From: Limnoperna fortunei | Taxonomy: Eukaryota > Mollusca > Bivalvia > Mytilida > Modiolidae | NCBI GenBank assembly: GCA_944474755.1 | Contig: OX104114.1 | Coordinates: forward strand, 48,053,070-48,117,069 | Length of the DNA stretch: 64,000 nucleotides | Direction: 5' to 3' | Shown: in pieces, positions 27,401-36,916 of the stretch | Numbering within the stretch: the first letter of the stretch is position 1 | Layout: every line of letters begins with the position of its first letter | Notes under the pieces: generated by a model | Databases searched by the model: none | Told to the model about the DNA's origin: nothing | The model's input: only the letters and a program-made list of their open reading frames with translations | Position numbers and translations under genes: made by a program

Positions 27401-30400
27401 GTCTAACACACAGCTATTTCGTTCAGTCTAACACACAACTCCTGTTCTCTAACACCCAGTTATTATGCTCAGTCCAACACACAACTCCTGTTCTCTAACA
27501 CCCAGTTATTATGCTCAGTCCAACACACAACTCCTGTTCTCTAACACCCAGTTATTATGCTTAGTCCAACACACAACTCCTGTTCTCATTATAACACATA
27601 ACTGCCTTCTGTCTAACACTGCTCTTGTTCTCTCACACACTGCTCCTGTTCTCTAATACACTGATCCTGTTCTCAGTTTAAAACACACCGGTCTTCTGTC
27701 TAATACACTGTTATTATGCTCAGTCCAACACACAACTCCTGTTCTCATTATAACACACACCTGCCTTCTGTCTAACACTGCTCTTGTTCTCTCACACACT
27801 GCTCCTGTTCTCTAAAACACTGCTTCTGTTCTCAGTCTAACACACAGCTCCAGTTTTCTGTCTAACACACAACTCCTGCTCTGACTCTAACACACAGCTC
27901 ATGTTCTTTGTCTAACAAACAACTCATGTTCTCAGTCTAACACACAACTACAGTTCTCTGTCTAACACACAGCTTCTGTTCTCTGTATATTACACAACTC
28001 CTGTTCTCTGTTTAACACACATCCCATGTTCTCAGTCTAACACACAACTCCTGTTCTATGTCTAACACACAGCTCCTGTTCTCTGTATATTACACAACTC
28101 CTGTTGTCTGTCTAACACACAACTCCTGCTCACACTCTAACACACAGCTCCTGTTCTCTGTCTAACACACAACTCCAGTTCTCTGTCTAACACACAGCTC
28201 CTGTTCTCTGTATATTACACAACTCCTGATCTCTGTCTAACACACAACTCATGTTCTCAGTCTGACGCACAACTACAGTTCTCTGTCTAACACACAGCTT
28301 CTGTTCTCTGTATATTACACAGCTCCTGTTCTCTGTCTAATACACAGCTCCTGTTCTCTGTATATTACACAACTCCTGATCTCTGTCTAACACACAACTC
28401 ATGTTCTCAGTCTGACACACAACTACAGTTCTCTGTCTAACACACAGCTTCTGTTCTCTGTATATTACACAACTCCTGATCTCTGTCTAACACACAACTC
28501 ATGTTCTCAGTCTGACGCACAACTACAGTTCTCTGTCTAACACACAGCTTCTGTTCTCTGTATATTACACAACTCCTGTTGTCTGTCTAACACACAACTC
28601 CTGTTCTCACTCTTACACACAGCTCCTGTCTTCAGTCAAACACACAACTACTGTACTCTATCGAACACAAAACCTCTGTTCTCTGTCTAACACACAACTC
28701 CTAACATACAACTCCAGTTCTCTAACACACAACTCCTGTTCTCTGTCTAACACACAACTTCTGTTCTCTGTCTAACACACAACTTCTGTTCTCTGACCAA
28801 CACAAAGCTCATGTTCTCTAACATACAACTCATGTTCTTCTGTCCTCTGTCTTACAAATAAGACATTCCCTTTGTATAATTTATTACTAATTTACTCTGA
28901 ATATTTCATGTTAAACAAGCCTGTTCACTCACTCATTATATTGATATAAATCAGCAGTTATCTACCTTGATGCCAAGGAACAGTTGTGGCTTCGCTCTGT
29001 GGCGTTTTTGTTCTTAAATTCCATACCGGATGTCCAGCTATTTCTGGACCAATCAGCTGTTCGACAACATTGAGAAGGCGTTCATTTGTCCACAAATCTT
29101 TGAAGGCCTGAAATAAGTACACAGTTTTCCCATAAGTAGAAATCCTCAGCAGTTTTAAATGAATTCCGAGTAAAGAAAAAATACCATACTTTTGAATTAT
29201 TGTTTAGGTACAGTATGCTTCTACTGACATAAATATCAAAATAAAAAAAAGATGTACCTGTTGGACCAGAGATAATTCAGGACAAATGGATATATATACA
29301 AATTTGTTTTCTTATCATAATTTAATATTTGCAAGCATGTCATGGTACTTTTATATTTACTTAATATTTATTTACCTGTGGTAGGCCATCTCCTTTGTGA
29401 ACAAGAATATTTGCTCCAGGCCATTCGTTTTCTATAGCTGTCAGGCGCTCATAAAATCCAAGTTCTCTATACAAATCTGTAAAATGGGTATTTACAATAA
29501 ATGTTTTTTACTTTCAAAGTAAAATGAACAAGAAAATGTGATTCTGCAACACTGATGTCCCACTTGGCGCATATTGGTAATATAGCCCCTTTTTTCTAAG
29601 CATAGCCCTACAGAATTTTGCCAATGAAAAGATCTCATCATGTTGTATTATAAGAAACTGGATACCAAGACTCCTAAAAATGTGAAGTCATCTTCATAAA
29701 AAAAAAACGTTGAAGCAAAGGTAACCTAAGGTGGGATGGACAAACAAACCGACAGCAAATCTGTATGCCCCAACTTACATCAGCAGGACATAAAAAAGTA
29801 TCCGATTCACTACATAGGTATGTCAATGAATGTAAATAATAAAATCTACATAATGTAAGCTATCAATTTTGACTAAATATAAACAACACCTCCTGTATAT
29901 GTTTCATAAACACATACATGTACATGTATTCCAAATTTTGCTTCATTGCCTTAGATCAGTAGCATGTCTATACCTTAGATCAGTAGAATGTCTATACCTT
30001 AGATCATTAGAATGTCTATACCTTAGATCAGTAGAATGTCTTTACCTTAGATCAGTAGAATGTCTACATGTATACCTTAGATCAGTAGAAAGTCTATACC
30101 TTAGATCAGTAGACTGTCTATACCTTAGATCAGTAGAATGTCTATACCTTAGATCAGTATAAAGTCTATATAGCTATACCTTAGATCAGTAGAAAGTCTA
30201 TATAGCTATATGTTAGATCAGTAGAATGTCTATACCTTAGATCAGTCGAAAGTCTATACCTTAGATCAGTAGAATGTCTTTACCTTAGATCAGTAGAATT
30301 TCCATACCTTAGATCAGAAGGATGTCTATACCTTAGATCAGTAGAAAGTCTATACCTTAGATCAGTAGAATGTCTATACCTTAGATCAGTAGCATGTCTA

Positions 30401-33400
30401 TACCTTAGATCAGTAGAATGTCTATACCTTAGATCAGTAAAAGTCTATACCTTAGATCAGTAGCATGTCTATACCTTATATCATTAGAATGTCTATACCT
30501 TAGATCAGTAGAATGTCTACATGTATACCTTAGATCAGTAGAATGTCTACATGTATACCTTAGATCAGTAGAAAGTCTATACCTTAGATCAGTAGAATGT
30601 CTATACCTTAGATCAGTAGAATGTCTTTACCTTAGATCAGTAGAATGTCTATACCTTAGATCAGTAGAATGTCTATACCTTAGATCAGTAAAAGTCTATA
30701 CCTTAGATCAGTAGAATGTCTATACCTTAGATCAGTAGAATGTCTATACCTTAGATCAGTAGCATGTCTATACCTTAGATCAGTAGAATGTCTATACCTT
30801 AGATCAGTAGAATGTCTTTACCTTAGATCAGTAGAATGTCTATACCTTAGATCAGTAGAATGTCTAGACCTTAGATCAGTAAAAGTCTATACCTTAGATC
30901 AGTAGAATGTCTATACCTTAGATCAGTAGAATGTCTATACCTTAGATCAGTAGAATGTCTTTATCTTAGATCAGTAGAATGTCTATACATACTTTTTATT
31001 CTTTGTGTTTTGTACAGTTTCTGGACCAATCTTTCAACTTGGTCATTAATGGCATCTTTGCATGGTTCCAACTCATCTTTTGTGAAAAACTTTTCCACTA
31101 TAACATATCCCTGTATATCGAAATATATATTCTTACTTCATACATGTAGTAATGTAATTTTCGTTTTATTTGATACATGTACTTATTATTCTTTTAACCT
31201 TTACCATTTACACCAACCGAACATTGTACTGTCTGCTAATCTTGAATGCACCCTTTTTTGATTGGACAAAATATTCATACATTTTTCTTAATTTTTTCCT
31301 TATATTGATAATTCTTATTTCAGTGTAATGTTTCTGTTCTATGTAAATGCATATGTAGTAGGTAATAAAACAGATATTTAAGAGGTTCAGGACACTTACA
31401 CTGAAGATAATATGTTGCTGAATTTTCTTTCAACTTAACATATTAGATTTATATACTAGTAACCATGATTCAAAATAAAAATTGTGGGTTTCAGAGTATT
31501 TTTGAGGGGTTGAGCACAGAAATTTCAAATTTTCTAGTAGATATTCAACAAAGAAAGAGATTAAATTAGCAGCTCCTAGAAGCCTGTAATCACTCACCTG
31601 GAACACAAATTAATTAAATTTTTGCCATTTACAGTTTCAGTCTAGTTGTTATAGCTTTTAAATTACAGGGCAAAAAGTTTTATTAAAGGGCAATTAGCAA
31701 CAACCCCTATAAGGAGTCATCTGACTATTTCAGACCAATTGATGACTTTCCAATTTAAAAAATGCCACCTAGTGTCCACTTCCGGTACTAACAACTGCTG
31801 CTACAGCCGCAGTTTGTTCTGTTGAAAACTCATGAAATGGACAATTACCTTTGATAAATTTTAAAGCTTTATGTTAATTACAGGTTTCAAAATCTAACTG
31901 AAGATGTTATTAAAAGCCCATGCTGTGTAAATATGATTGTTAATTAACCATAATGTTTATTACCCGATTTACCTGATGGTAATTGGTTGTAGGAAATAAA
32001 GTCACAGGAAAAAAAGTCACGGAAAAAAGTCACGGATAAAAAGTCACAGGAAAAAAAGTCACAAGAAAAAAAGTAACTGGAAAAAAAGTCACAATTAATA
32101 AGTTGTATTGGTATTGACTGTGTTTTTTAGGTTTTTTGCAAGATTTATGTTGTTGTGTATAAAAAGTAAAGTGGATATTTAAAAACATTTAAAATTAAGA
32201 TATATATGATAACAAATTAACAAAATCTTATAATATAAAAAACAACAGTAGTGCGGTAATTGGTCACACATGTTCATTTTTCACTACACATTATTTAAGA
32301 AATAAATCACTAAAATTTTGAAGCCATATTTTTGGCTCGGATCTATGTATAATTAAAACAAATATTTCTATGGTTGTTTATCCTATACTTTTCTTTGGTA
32401 TACATGTTTTTAACTGTTAAAGCAGCACAAAAAGAGCTGTCTAGAGTAATTTGTGATTACTAAAATGTTGTCTAGATTTTGTTGGGCTTAAAATACAATT
32501 TTTATTGATGGTATTAAATAACTAATAAGTAATAAACAAGTTTTACATAAAATTATGACTATAATTATAATACACAAAAAAATATGTTCATATTATGACA
32601 AAATATATGGGACCAAGACAACTTATTAATTGTGACTTTTTTTCCTGTGACTTTTTTTCTTGTGACTTTTTTTCCTGTGACTTTTTTTCTTGTGACTTTT
32701 TTTCCTGTGACTTTTTTTCCTATCAAAACTGTGACTTTATTTCCTGTGACTTTTTTTCCTGAGACTTTCTTTCCATTTACCTGGTAATCAAAGGTAGAAG
32801 CCCAGCTCTTTTATAGCTTAATTAAACAAGCTTACCAGTGACATCATGTTCCAATAGTCAAACTCACCTGTTGCCTATAGCTATAGTAACATCTACTAAT
32901 GAGGTTGATTAGATAATTTTATTGGCATAGACGAACAATACAAAAAACAATGCAAACTCTATTTCAATATCATAGTCTTTTTTTGATGATAGCCGTAGTT
33001 TTTTTAACTTGAAGTAAAAAGGGAGATAAATCATGTAAAACTGGAAATGGGTCAATTAAGTGACTTGTAGATCTTTTATAGCTGATCATTTTTGCATTTT
33101 ACAGTTTCACCCTAGCTGTAATAGTTTTTAGGTTACAAGACAAAAATGAGAAAAATCATAAAAAATAGTCATTAACCCATTCACACCTCATGTAAAATTA
33201 ATAACTGCTTTAACAACAGCAACAGCAGGAAATAATGGACCCAAGACCTGGACTTGAGGTGACCTGACCTGACCAAGGCCAACGGCCCAGGTAATGTCAG
33301 CGAGAGTCCAGGTCGAGGGTCCATTATTTCATGCTGTTGACCACTACAGCAGTAATCAATGGTTTATAATACAGAATAAAATAGCTTCTCTTTGGGGGGG

Positions 33401-34468
33401 GGGGGTAGGCTGTGGAGCAAATTAAACAGATTCATTTTATGACTTTGTTTCTTGCACATATTTTTTCAACAATAAAAATAACCATCATTTGAACAACAGA
33501 AAAACAAGTTCACAGTGAGTGTCTGACATCAGGGCCCAGCGCCATAAAAATTTTCTTTGCTGAGAATTTTTTTATTCTCAATTTCATCCAATCAAATCTT
33601 TCATTTTCCCTTGTTGTCATGGTAATTGAGTAAATTCTCATGCTGAGCAAAATATTTTTACTCAGAAAGGTTTTATGGCGCCCAGGCCTGGTTGTCCAAA
33701 ATGTACTTCTCCCAAGTCAACATATGTCATGTGATAAATATTGACAAGTCAACATTAGTCACATGACAAATCTTTACAAGTCAACATTTGTCACATGATA
33801 TATGTTGACTTTTGGAGCAGAGTAGGTGGTCATGTAGTGGAAATTCTCCAACTACTTATTTAAATAATCCTCGAAAACACTTTACGTTTATTCCATATAC
33901 ACTATGCTCAATATGTCTCTGGTTTAATCACGTGACACGTCACCATATAAATAAAAACTAGGTGAAAATTAAACATTACCTTGGGTGATTATTGAATTCA
34001 GTACAATAAAATGTCGGTTAAAAGCTCATCAGATCTTATGTTCTTTGTTAATACTGTACCGACTTTAAGTAAAACTTTTGTCTTGTCTGATATAAAAGGA
34101 TGGTTTTTTTTTATTCATCTATTTATAAATGCATTTAGTTCATTGACAAAAAATAACCCCCTCAAAACACCTTTAGCCCAGCATATTGATTTATATGACA
34201 ATAAGATATATGGTCCTTGGTCAGCCTCGGACCAATGACTGTACAGAATCATTATGCAATAATATCACATGGGACGAAAACCGCCCTTCACTTAAATTAC
34301 GCCTTACTTTTTCGGTTACTTTAAAGTCTTTACCTTTTCAAAAAACTGCTCGATTTCCCCGTCTGACAGTTGACCTGGTTTATGCTCGGTAACTGTAGGT
34401 CTTGCGCTTAAGTTAAAATATTCCGGGAAACACTCTCCTGTAAATCCATGTTGAATTTCTGTTGGCAT
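6287..34468 (-). CDS. Phytanoyl-CoA dioxygenase (PhyH) family protein, complete nine-exon gene
   Basis: Nine exons with GT-AG introns and matching phases give 1122 nt, 373 residues plus stop. The family comprises Fe(II)/2-oxoglutarate dioxygenases that hydroxylate acyl-CoA or other small substrates. The iron triad is visible: H164-x-D166 (VPWHQD) and distal H259 (LIPHRSLPN). R270 follows exactly 11 residues after the distal His, as for the 2-oxoglutarate-binding Arg in human PHYH. Residues 46-60 (GYVIVEKFF) match the usual domain start. CCYGNTWYV lies near residue 216. The tail (329-373) is rich in Trp and charged residues. No obvious peroxisomal PTS2 is seen at the N-terminus, so it may act in the cytosol. 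It is longer than human PHYH and resembles the marine-invertebrate proteins often labelled hypophosphite-dioxygenase-like; the substrate cannot be assigned. Introns are 3223, 1516, 268, 2377, 746, 3174, 15325 and 431 nt. The long ones are filled with minisatellites and transposons. There are no frame-breaking defects. Confidence 0.95.
6856..7057 (-). CDS. PhyH exon 8 (residues 261-328; 2-oxoglutarate-binding Arg)
   Basis: The acceptor is ATTTTAG, the donor GTGAGA. It encodes SLPNMSDQIRWSLDLRWQRP. Arg270 is the expected 2-oxoglutarate anchor. It continues through GFWGLKDKML to SDVLP with no shift. Confidence 0.95.
7092..7390. repeat. Left part of an older element (X) split by element Y copy 2
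   Basis: It holds two diverged copies of a ~150-bp unit (AAGGTCAAAGGT... at about 7150 and 7300, both with ACATCGCCTTGATATTATC). The second unit breaks off at AAAAGATAAA. The matching continuation AAAAAGTTACAGCC appears after element Y at 9367, so Y is nested in X. It lies in PhyH intron 7. Confidence 0.55.
7391..9366. mobile_element. Element family Y, copy 2, in PhyH intron 7
   Basis: The left end reads AAGAGCCTGTATCGCTCACCTG and the right end GGGTCAGGTGAGC, the same inverted CTCACCTGA pair as the copy at 714-2197. The interior is an array of about 11 units with a ~165-bp period (about 7560-9340), each containing CATAGGGTCC, GGTGGCCATTTTGA and GACCATCCAAACAATA. No transposase is present. 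Confidence 0.6.
9367..9510. repeat. Right part of element X
   Basis: It starts AAAAAGTTACAGCCCGGACACG, then a GGAC/GGAT-rich stretch and ACTATAGGGCGTCCGCC. This is the continuation of the unit interrupted at 7390. Confidence 0.5.
9650..19066. repeat. 9.4-kb minisatellite (61/62-bp unit, roughly 150 copies) in PhyH intron 7
   Basis: The consensus parts are AATGAAGTACATCTACC, TACACAAGCAGACAAACACT, and AATACATAGGCTTATTACCA. Units come in two length classes. The 61-bp class is joined by CCATGGT, creating the perfect palindrome TTACCATGGTAA. The 62-bp class is joined by CCACTTGT, which breaks it. Further variable sites are ACATCT/ACACCT, ACCTAC/ACCAAC/CCCTAC and GTACAT/GCACAT. The first unit is aberrant (contains GAAAGAGACAAACACATTAAA), as expected at an array edge. 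The unit length is not a multiple of three and no frame runs through it. Confidence 0.97.
19067..20290. other. PhyH intron 7, apparently unique AT-rich DNA
   Basis: No exon, RNA gene or repeat is recognised here. Confidence 0.4.
20291..20408. repeat. Hairpin (MITE-like) in PhyH intron 7
   Basis: The left arm contains CGAAAAAATATCAACATGAG and the right arm CTCATGTTGATATTTTTCAT. The similarity extends outward to CTTTTTAAATGG versus its approximate complement. The arms are about 40 bp with a ~30-bp loop. Confidence 0.6.
20892..22300. mobile_element. Element family W, copy 2, in PhyH intron 7
   Basis: The left end has a small palindrome (GAGCAATGCTC) and then TGATACCCCCC. The right end has a hairpin (TATACCCCCC...GCGGGGGGTATA). 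The interior is about seven units with a ~171-bp period (about 21070-22230). Each contains TTTTTCTATGGGAAACCCCA and CACAATGGCACTATGTGACA. The ends match those at 2899-3783, while the internal tandem unit is different. Confidence 0.6.
22383..22467 (-). CDS. PhyH exon 7 (residues 233-260; distal His)
   Basis: The acceptor is TTGCAG, the donor GTAAAA. It encodes GVDLQKDIITCPVPYGG and LLINNLIPHR. His259 is the third iron ligand. Ser261 is split across the 15.3-kb intron 7. Confidence 0.95.
22946..25374. repeat. 18-bp inverted repeats 2.4 kb apart in PhyH intron 6
   Basis: ATAAGCGAGTTCGCAGTT at 22946-22963 is perfectly inverted at 25357-25374. This could mark the ends of a DNA element wholly inside intron 6. 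The interior has no recognisable transposase. It includes a stretch at 24460-24600 that is richer in GC than its surroundings and has a repeat-like look. Confidence 0.4.
25642..25747 (-). CDS. PhyH exon 6 (residues 198-232)
   Basis: The acceptor is AAACAG, the donor GTAAAG. It encodes VASGGHSKGLVATH, CCYGNTWYV and an acidic stretch, ending in phase 1. Confidence 0.94.
26494..26588 (-). CDS. PhyH exon 5 (residues 166-197; second iron ligand)
   Basis: The acceptor is TTGCAG, the donor GTACCA. It completes Asp166 and encodes CGYLDNTSY, then the conserved core strand TAWIPLIDATEQNGCMQ. Confidence 0.95.
27091..28856. repeat. 1.8-kb minisatellite (~25-bp unit) in PhyH intron 4
   Basis: The unit is about TCTAACACACAACTCCTGTT plus CTCTG, with variants (CAGCTC, TATATTACACA, GTTCTCAGTC). 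Longer blocks of several units recur (for example around 28230-28330, 28360-28460 and 28460-28580), giving a higher-order pattern. Confidence 0.93.
28966..29107 (-). CDS. PhyH exon 4 (residues 119-165; first iron ligand)
   Basis: The acceptor is TTTCAG, the donor GTAGAT. It encodes AFKDLWTNERLL through VPWHQ. His164 is the first iron ligand; its partner Asp166 is split across the junction (G from this exon, AT from exon 5). Confidence 0.95.
29376..29476 (-). CDS. PhyH exon 3 (residues 85-118)
   Basis: The acceptor is TTTACAG, the donor GTAAAT. It encodes NLYRELGFYERLTAIENEW through GDGLPQ. Together with the base carried over, it gives a whole number of codons. Confidence 0.94.
29949..30989. 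repeat. 1.0-kb minisatellite (24-bp unit) in PhyH intron 2
   Basis: The unit is CCTTAGATCAGTAGAATGTC plus TATA, about 40 copies, with single-base variants and occasional 6-8-bp additions (ACATGT, TATAGC). Because 24 is a multiple of three, a spurious open frame of eight-residue repeats runs through part of it on the plus strand. The array ends only a few bases from the exon-2 donor. Confidence 0.95.
30993..31110 (-). CDS. PhyH exon 2 (residues 46-84)
   Basis: The acceptor is ATACAG, the donor GTATGT. It encodes the first strand/helix of the PhyH fold (GYVIVEKFFTKDELEPC) and leaves one base for the Asn codon completed by exon 3. The donor is immediately next to the last unit of the 24-bp minisatellite of intron 2. 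Confidence 0.93.
31570..31770. mobile_element. Fragment of family Y element in PhyH intron 1
   Basis: CAGCTCCTAGAAGCCTGTAA and CACTCACCTGG match the left end of the two other Y copies. It is followed by AAAGGGCAATTAGCAACAAC and CCCCTATAAGGAGTCATCTG, the internal motif of copy 1. No right end is seen nearby. A related stretch lies at about 33085-33140. Confidence 0.45.
31978..32781. mobile_element. Foldback-type element with repetitive inverted ends in PhyH intron 1
   Basis: The left arm (about 31978-32105) is made of units like GTCACAGGAAAAAAA. The right arm (about 32625-32781) is the inverted form, TTTTTTTCCTGTGAC repeated. The arm junctions match exactly (GTCACAATTAATAAGTTGT inverted as ACAACTTATTAATTGTGAC). 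The ends read GGTAATTGG and CCATTTACC. The 520-bp centre is AT-rich without a gene. Tandemly repeated long inverted arms are typical of foldback elements. Confidence 0.65.
33219..33340. repeat. Hairpin with ~35-bp arms in PhyH intron 1
   Basis: The left arm is CAACAGCAGGAAATAATGG then ACCCAAGACCTGGACT. The right arm is AGTCCAGGTCGAGGGTCC then ATTATTTCATGCTGTTG. It has few mismatches and a ~50-bp loop that itself has repeated GACCTGACCTGACC. Confidence 0.7.
33532..33689. mobile_element. MITE-like 158-bp element in PhyH intron 1
   Basis: GGGCCCAGCGCCATAAAA at the left is inverted as TTTTATGGCGCCCAGGCCT at the right. CTTTGCTGAG and CTCAGAAAGG continue the pairing. There is no coding content. 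Confidence 0.5.
33714..33809. repeat. Three tandem 32-bp units
   Basis: Each unit starts AAGTCAACAT and continues with TGTCACATGATA-like sequence ending near TTGAC. The copies differ at several sites. In PhyH intron 1. Confidence 0.8.
34334..34468 (-). CDS. PhyH exon 1 (start codon; residues 1-45)
   Basis: The ATG is at 34468-34466. The exon encodes MPTEIQHGF... through QFFEK, and the donor is GTAAAG. Phase 0 at its end joins directly to GYVIVEKFF of exon 2. I chose this ATG because the frame upstream gives no better start and the segment leads straight into the conserved domain. Confidence 0.9.
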
Positions 34469-34490
34469 TTTTGTTCGTTAATGAATATCC

Positions 34491-34521
34491 TATAAATAGC
34501 ACGTTTACAGTCGGTCACGTG
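34491..34521 (-). promoter_or_regulatory. Possible core promoter of the PhyH gene
   Basis: On the minus strand a palindromic E-box (CACGTG, 34516-34521, in TCACGTGAC) and a TATTTATA box (34491-34498) lie 20-55 nt upstream of the start codon. The spacing would leave a very short 5' UTR, so this is only suggestive. Confidence 0.25.
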
Positions 34522-34690
34522 ATAGTGTCGGCCTTCAAATATATCATTCGAAAATTTTCAAATATTAAAATTCTAAATGGCTTTATTGCATTTTAAAATA
34601 TATCTATAATAAAACAAATATTAAATAATCAGATTAAATGTGTTATTTGTTTTTTAATGAAACTATTTACTTTAGACGAATCACATCATA

Positions 34691-36228
34691 CAAGGCGATG
34701 TATTGAGCCCTCTATTATTCAATATACATGTATACATAAATAACTTGGTAAAAGATCTTACTCATAATACAGTTGATCCAGTGTTAATTGGTAACACAGT
34801 AATAAATTCGCTTCTATTTGCAGATGACATAGTCCTCCTATCAAACTCAGAAAGGGGACTTCAAAAATCTTTAAATATCCTACAAAAATTCTGCAATGCA
34901 TGGAAACTTCAAATAAATCCTGCAAAGTCAAAAGTGATTGTATTTAATTCTAACGGTAAAACCCATAAAAACCTTTTCACCTATGATAACAGCTTTTTAG
35001 AAACTGTAACTTCATATTGCTATTTAGGCATAACTTTAAAATATACAGGTAATCTAAAAGTATCTGGTACTCTGTTAATGGAAAAGGGCAGAAAGGCCCT
35101 CTACAAAATAAAAAAATTAATTGGCTTAAATAATCCGTGTAGGTTAATAGAAAAACTTTTTGACACTTTAGTCGTCCCAATTTGCCTTTATGGGAGTGAA
35201 ATCTGGGGATTTAATTCAAGCCCTAGCTGCAACTACACAGACCCTTTTGAAAAACTCCATATCAAATTTCTGAAAGAAATACTAGGAGTCAACTGTAAGG
35301 CATCCAACGCTGGATGTCTAGCAGAATTAAATAGATTACCCCTTTATGCAAAGATCACAATTCAGGCTATTAAATATTGGTGTCACATTCTTGAATCAAA
35401 TGGTACCCTTGTACATAGTATATATGAAGCAACAAAAGAAACAAATTCTTGGGTAAAACAATTGAAAAGTTGTTTAAGCAACCTTGGATTTTCATACATT
35501 TTCAATAACCCATCTCTACTGAAAATAAACATTCCAAATATTGAAAGAAGAATTAAAGATATGACCCTTCAGAATTTAGAAAATGATATTAAAAACAACA
35601 GCAAGCTATCTTTCTTTAACAACTTTCATTTATCTAATATTAGACCCTATTATGTTGACCTTTGTAAATTTAAAACTGATAGATCAACTCTTGCAAAACT
35701 AAGAATTAGTGCTCACGAATTAGCTATAGAAAGAGGTCGATATCAAAACATACCCAAACAGAACAGACTCTGTCTTTGTTGTAATAAATGGAGAAATAGA
35801 AGATGAAATCCATTTTCTTATTAATTGCAATATTTACAACAACATTAGAAATAATTTTATCGCTAAACTTGATAGAATACTCTCATACAAAACAAAAATT
35901 AATAATTTAACAAACTGTATCATTTTAAAATTATTCAATAGCAAATCCCCCACCATACTAAAGCTATTTGCTTATTTTATACAAGAATGCCTACAAAGTA
36001 GGCAAAATAAACTTGAAAGGGGATAATTTATTGAATTTCCTTACTTTTTCTACAACAAACGTCTAATATCAACATTGTATGACTATTATAATAATTGTAA
36101 CATGAATTTTAATCTTTCCACTGTCATTCCCAACTATTATTGTCTTTTGTAGCTTATAGTTCACTACTTTGGCAATGACCATTCATTGTAAATGTGTTTG
36201 GCTAATAAATATTATTATTATTATTATT
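34691..36228 (+). mobile_element. Second 5'-truncated non-LTR retrotransposon
   Basis: The frame opens at QGDVLSPLLFNIHVYINNL (34691) and includes the catalytic F-A-D-D box (34817-34828). A thumb region (WKLQINPAKSKVIVF, TSYCYLGITL) follows, then a C-terminal part with C-x-x-C (LCLCCNK). A one-base shift near 35795 is followed by EIEDEIHFLINC and more coding to TAA at 36024-36026. The 3' end is an (ATT)n tract at about 36205-36228, a common LINE tail. Domain order and the Cys/His-like C-terminus suggest a lineage different from the 3.9-5.1 kb element. It sits about 220 bp upstream of the PhyH start codon, in opposite orientation. Confidence 0.85.
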
Positions 36229-36916
36229 GTTTATTTTAACATGTCATTACTGTTACGTAATACGTTGCATTTAAAAACATGCAATATATAAACCTAATTT
36301 AAACTTGTATAAGCATGTCATAATACTTGCGCGAGATCTTTTTTTTCAGTTTTTAAGAAAATGTAGAATTTATTGTTGTTTTCTTAGCAACCTTAAATAT
36401 AAAATAGGCACAATTCAAAAAGTGAAAATGATATAAAAATTAAAGTTTACCGATATAAAAAATATCTGAAACATGGCCGAAGGAAACATTATAACATTTT
36501 ACCAACAAATTATCACGGGGGGGGGGGGGGGGTTACAGGTCTGCTGACGGAGATTTGAAAACCCACGCTATTCATATATTTTCGGACGGTATAAAACGGG
36601 ACCTAAAAAAATTGAGGTCACCGCGATATTCCGACACCCCGGCCCATTTGACCAACACCCCATTAGTCCGACACCCCACTTCTTTTGTTAGCGTATATTT
36701 CCATAATGAACAAAAAGCGTATGTTGACACGATGTGAAGTCAACTAATGTAATTCAAACTTATGCAACAGTCCGTTTTTTGTTATGGAATCTATGTGAGA
36801 GCCAGTGTACAAACTGTCATCAGTAAAGCTAAACATTCTTGAAACCATATAATTTTTGTCCTATTGAAAAATATTAATATTTATTATTTACAATCTACTG
36901 AGTCATAAGAATTGCT
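36229..36916. other. No gene recognised; G-run and degenerate CCGACACCCC motifs
   Basis: A run of 16 G lies at 36517-36532. CCGACACCCC and CCAACACCCC motifs recur at 36630-36680, with an inverted relative at about 37880-37950. Confidence 0.4.

Noticed and set aside
29869..30162. Open frame of eight-residue YLRSVECL repeats
   Set aside because: It follows only from the 24-bp period being a multiple of three, is antisense to the gene, and breaks wherever a unit changes length.
34334..34468. Peroxisomal targeting signal in the dioxygenase
   Set aside because: The N-terminus shows no PTS2-like pattern and the C-terminus TKA is not a standard PTS1.
36517..36532. G-runs (also 5763-5776, 33397, 42869) as quadruplex regulators
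   Set aside because: Single homopolymer runs are common slippage products; no position relative to a gene supports a role.
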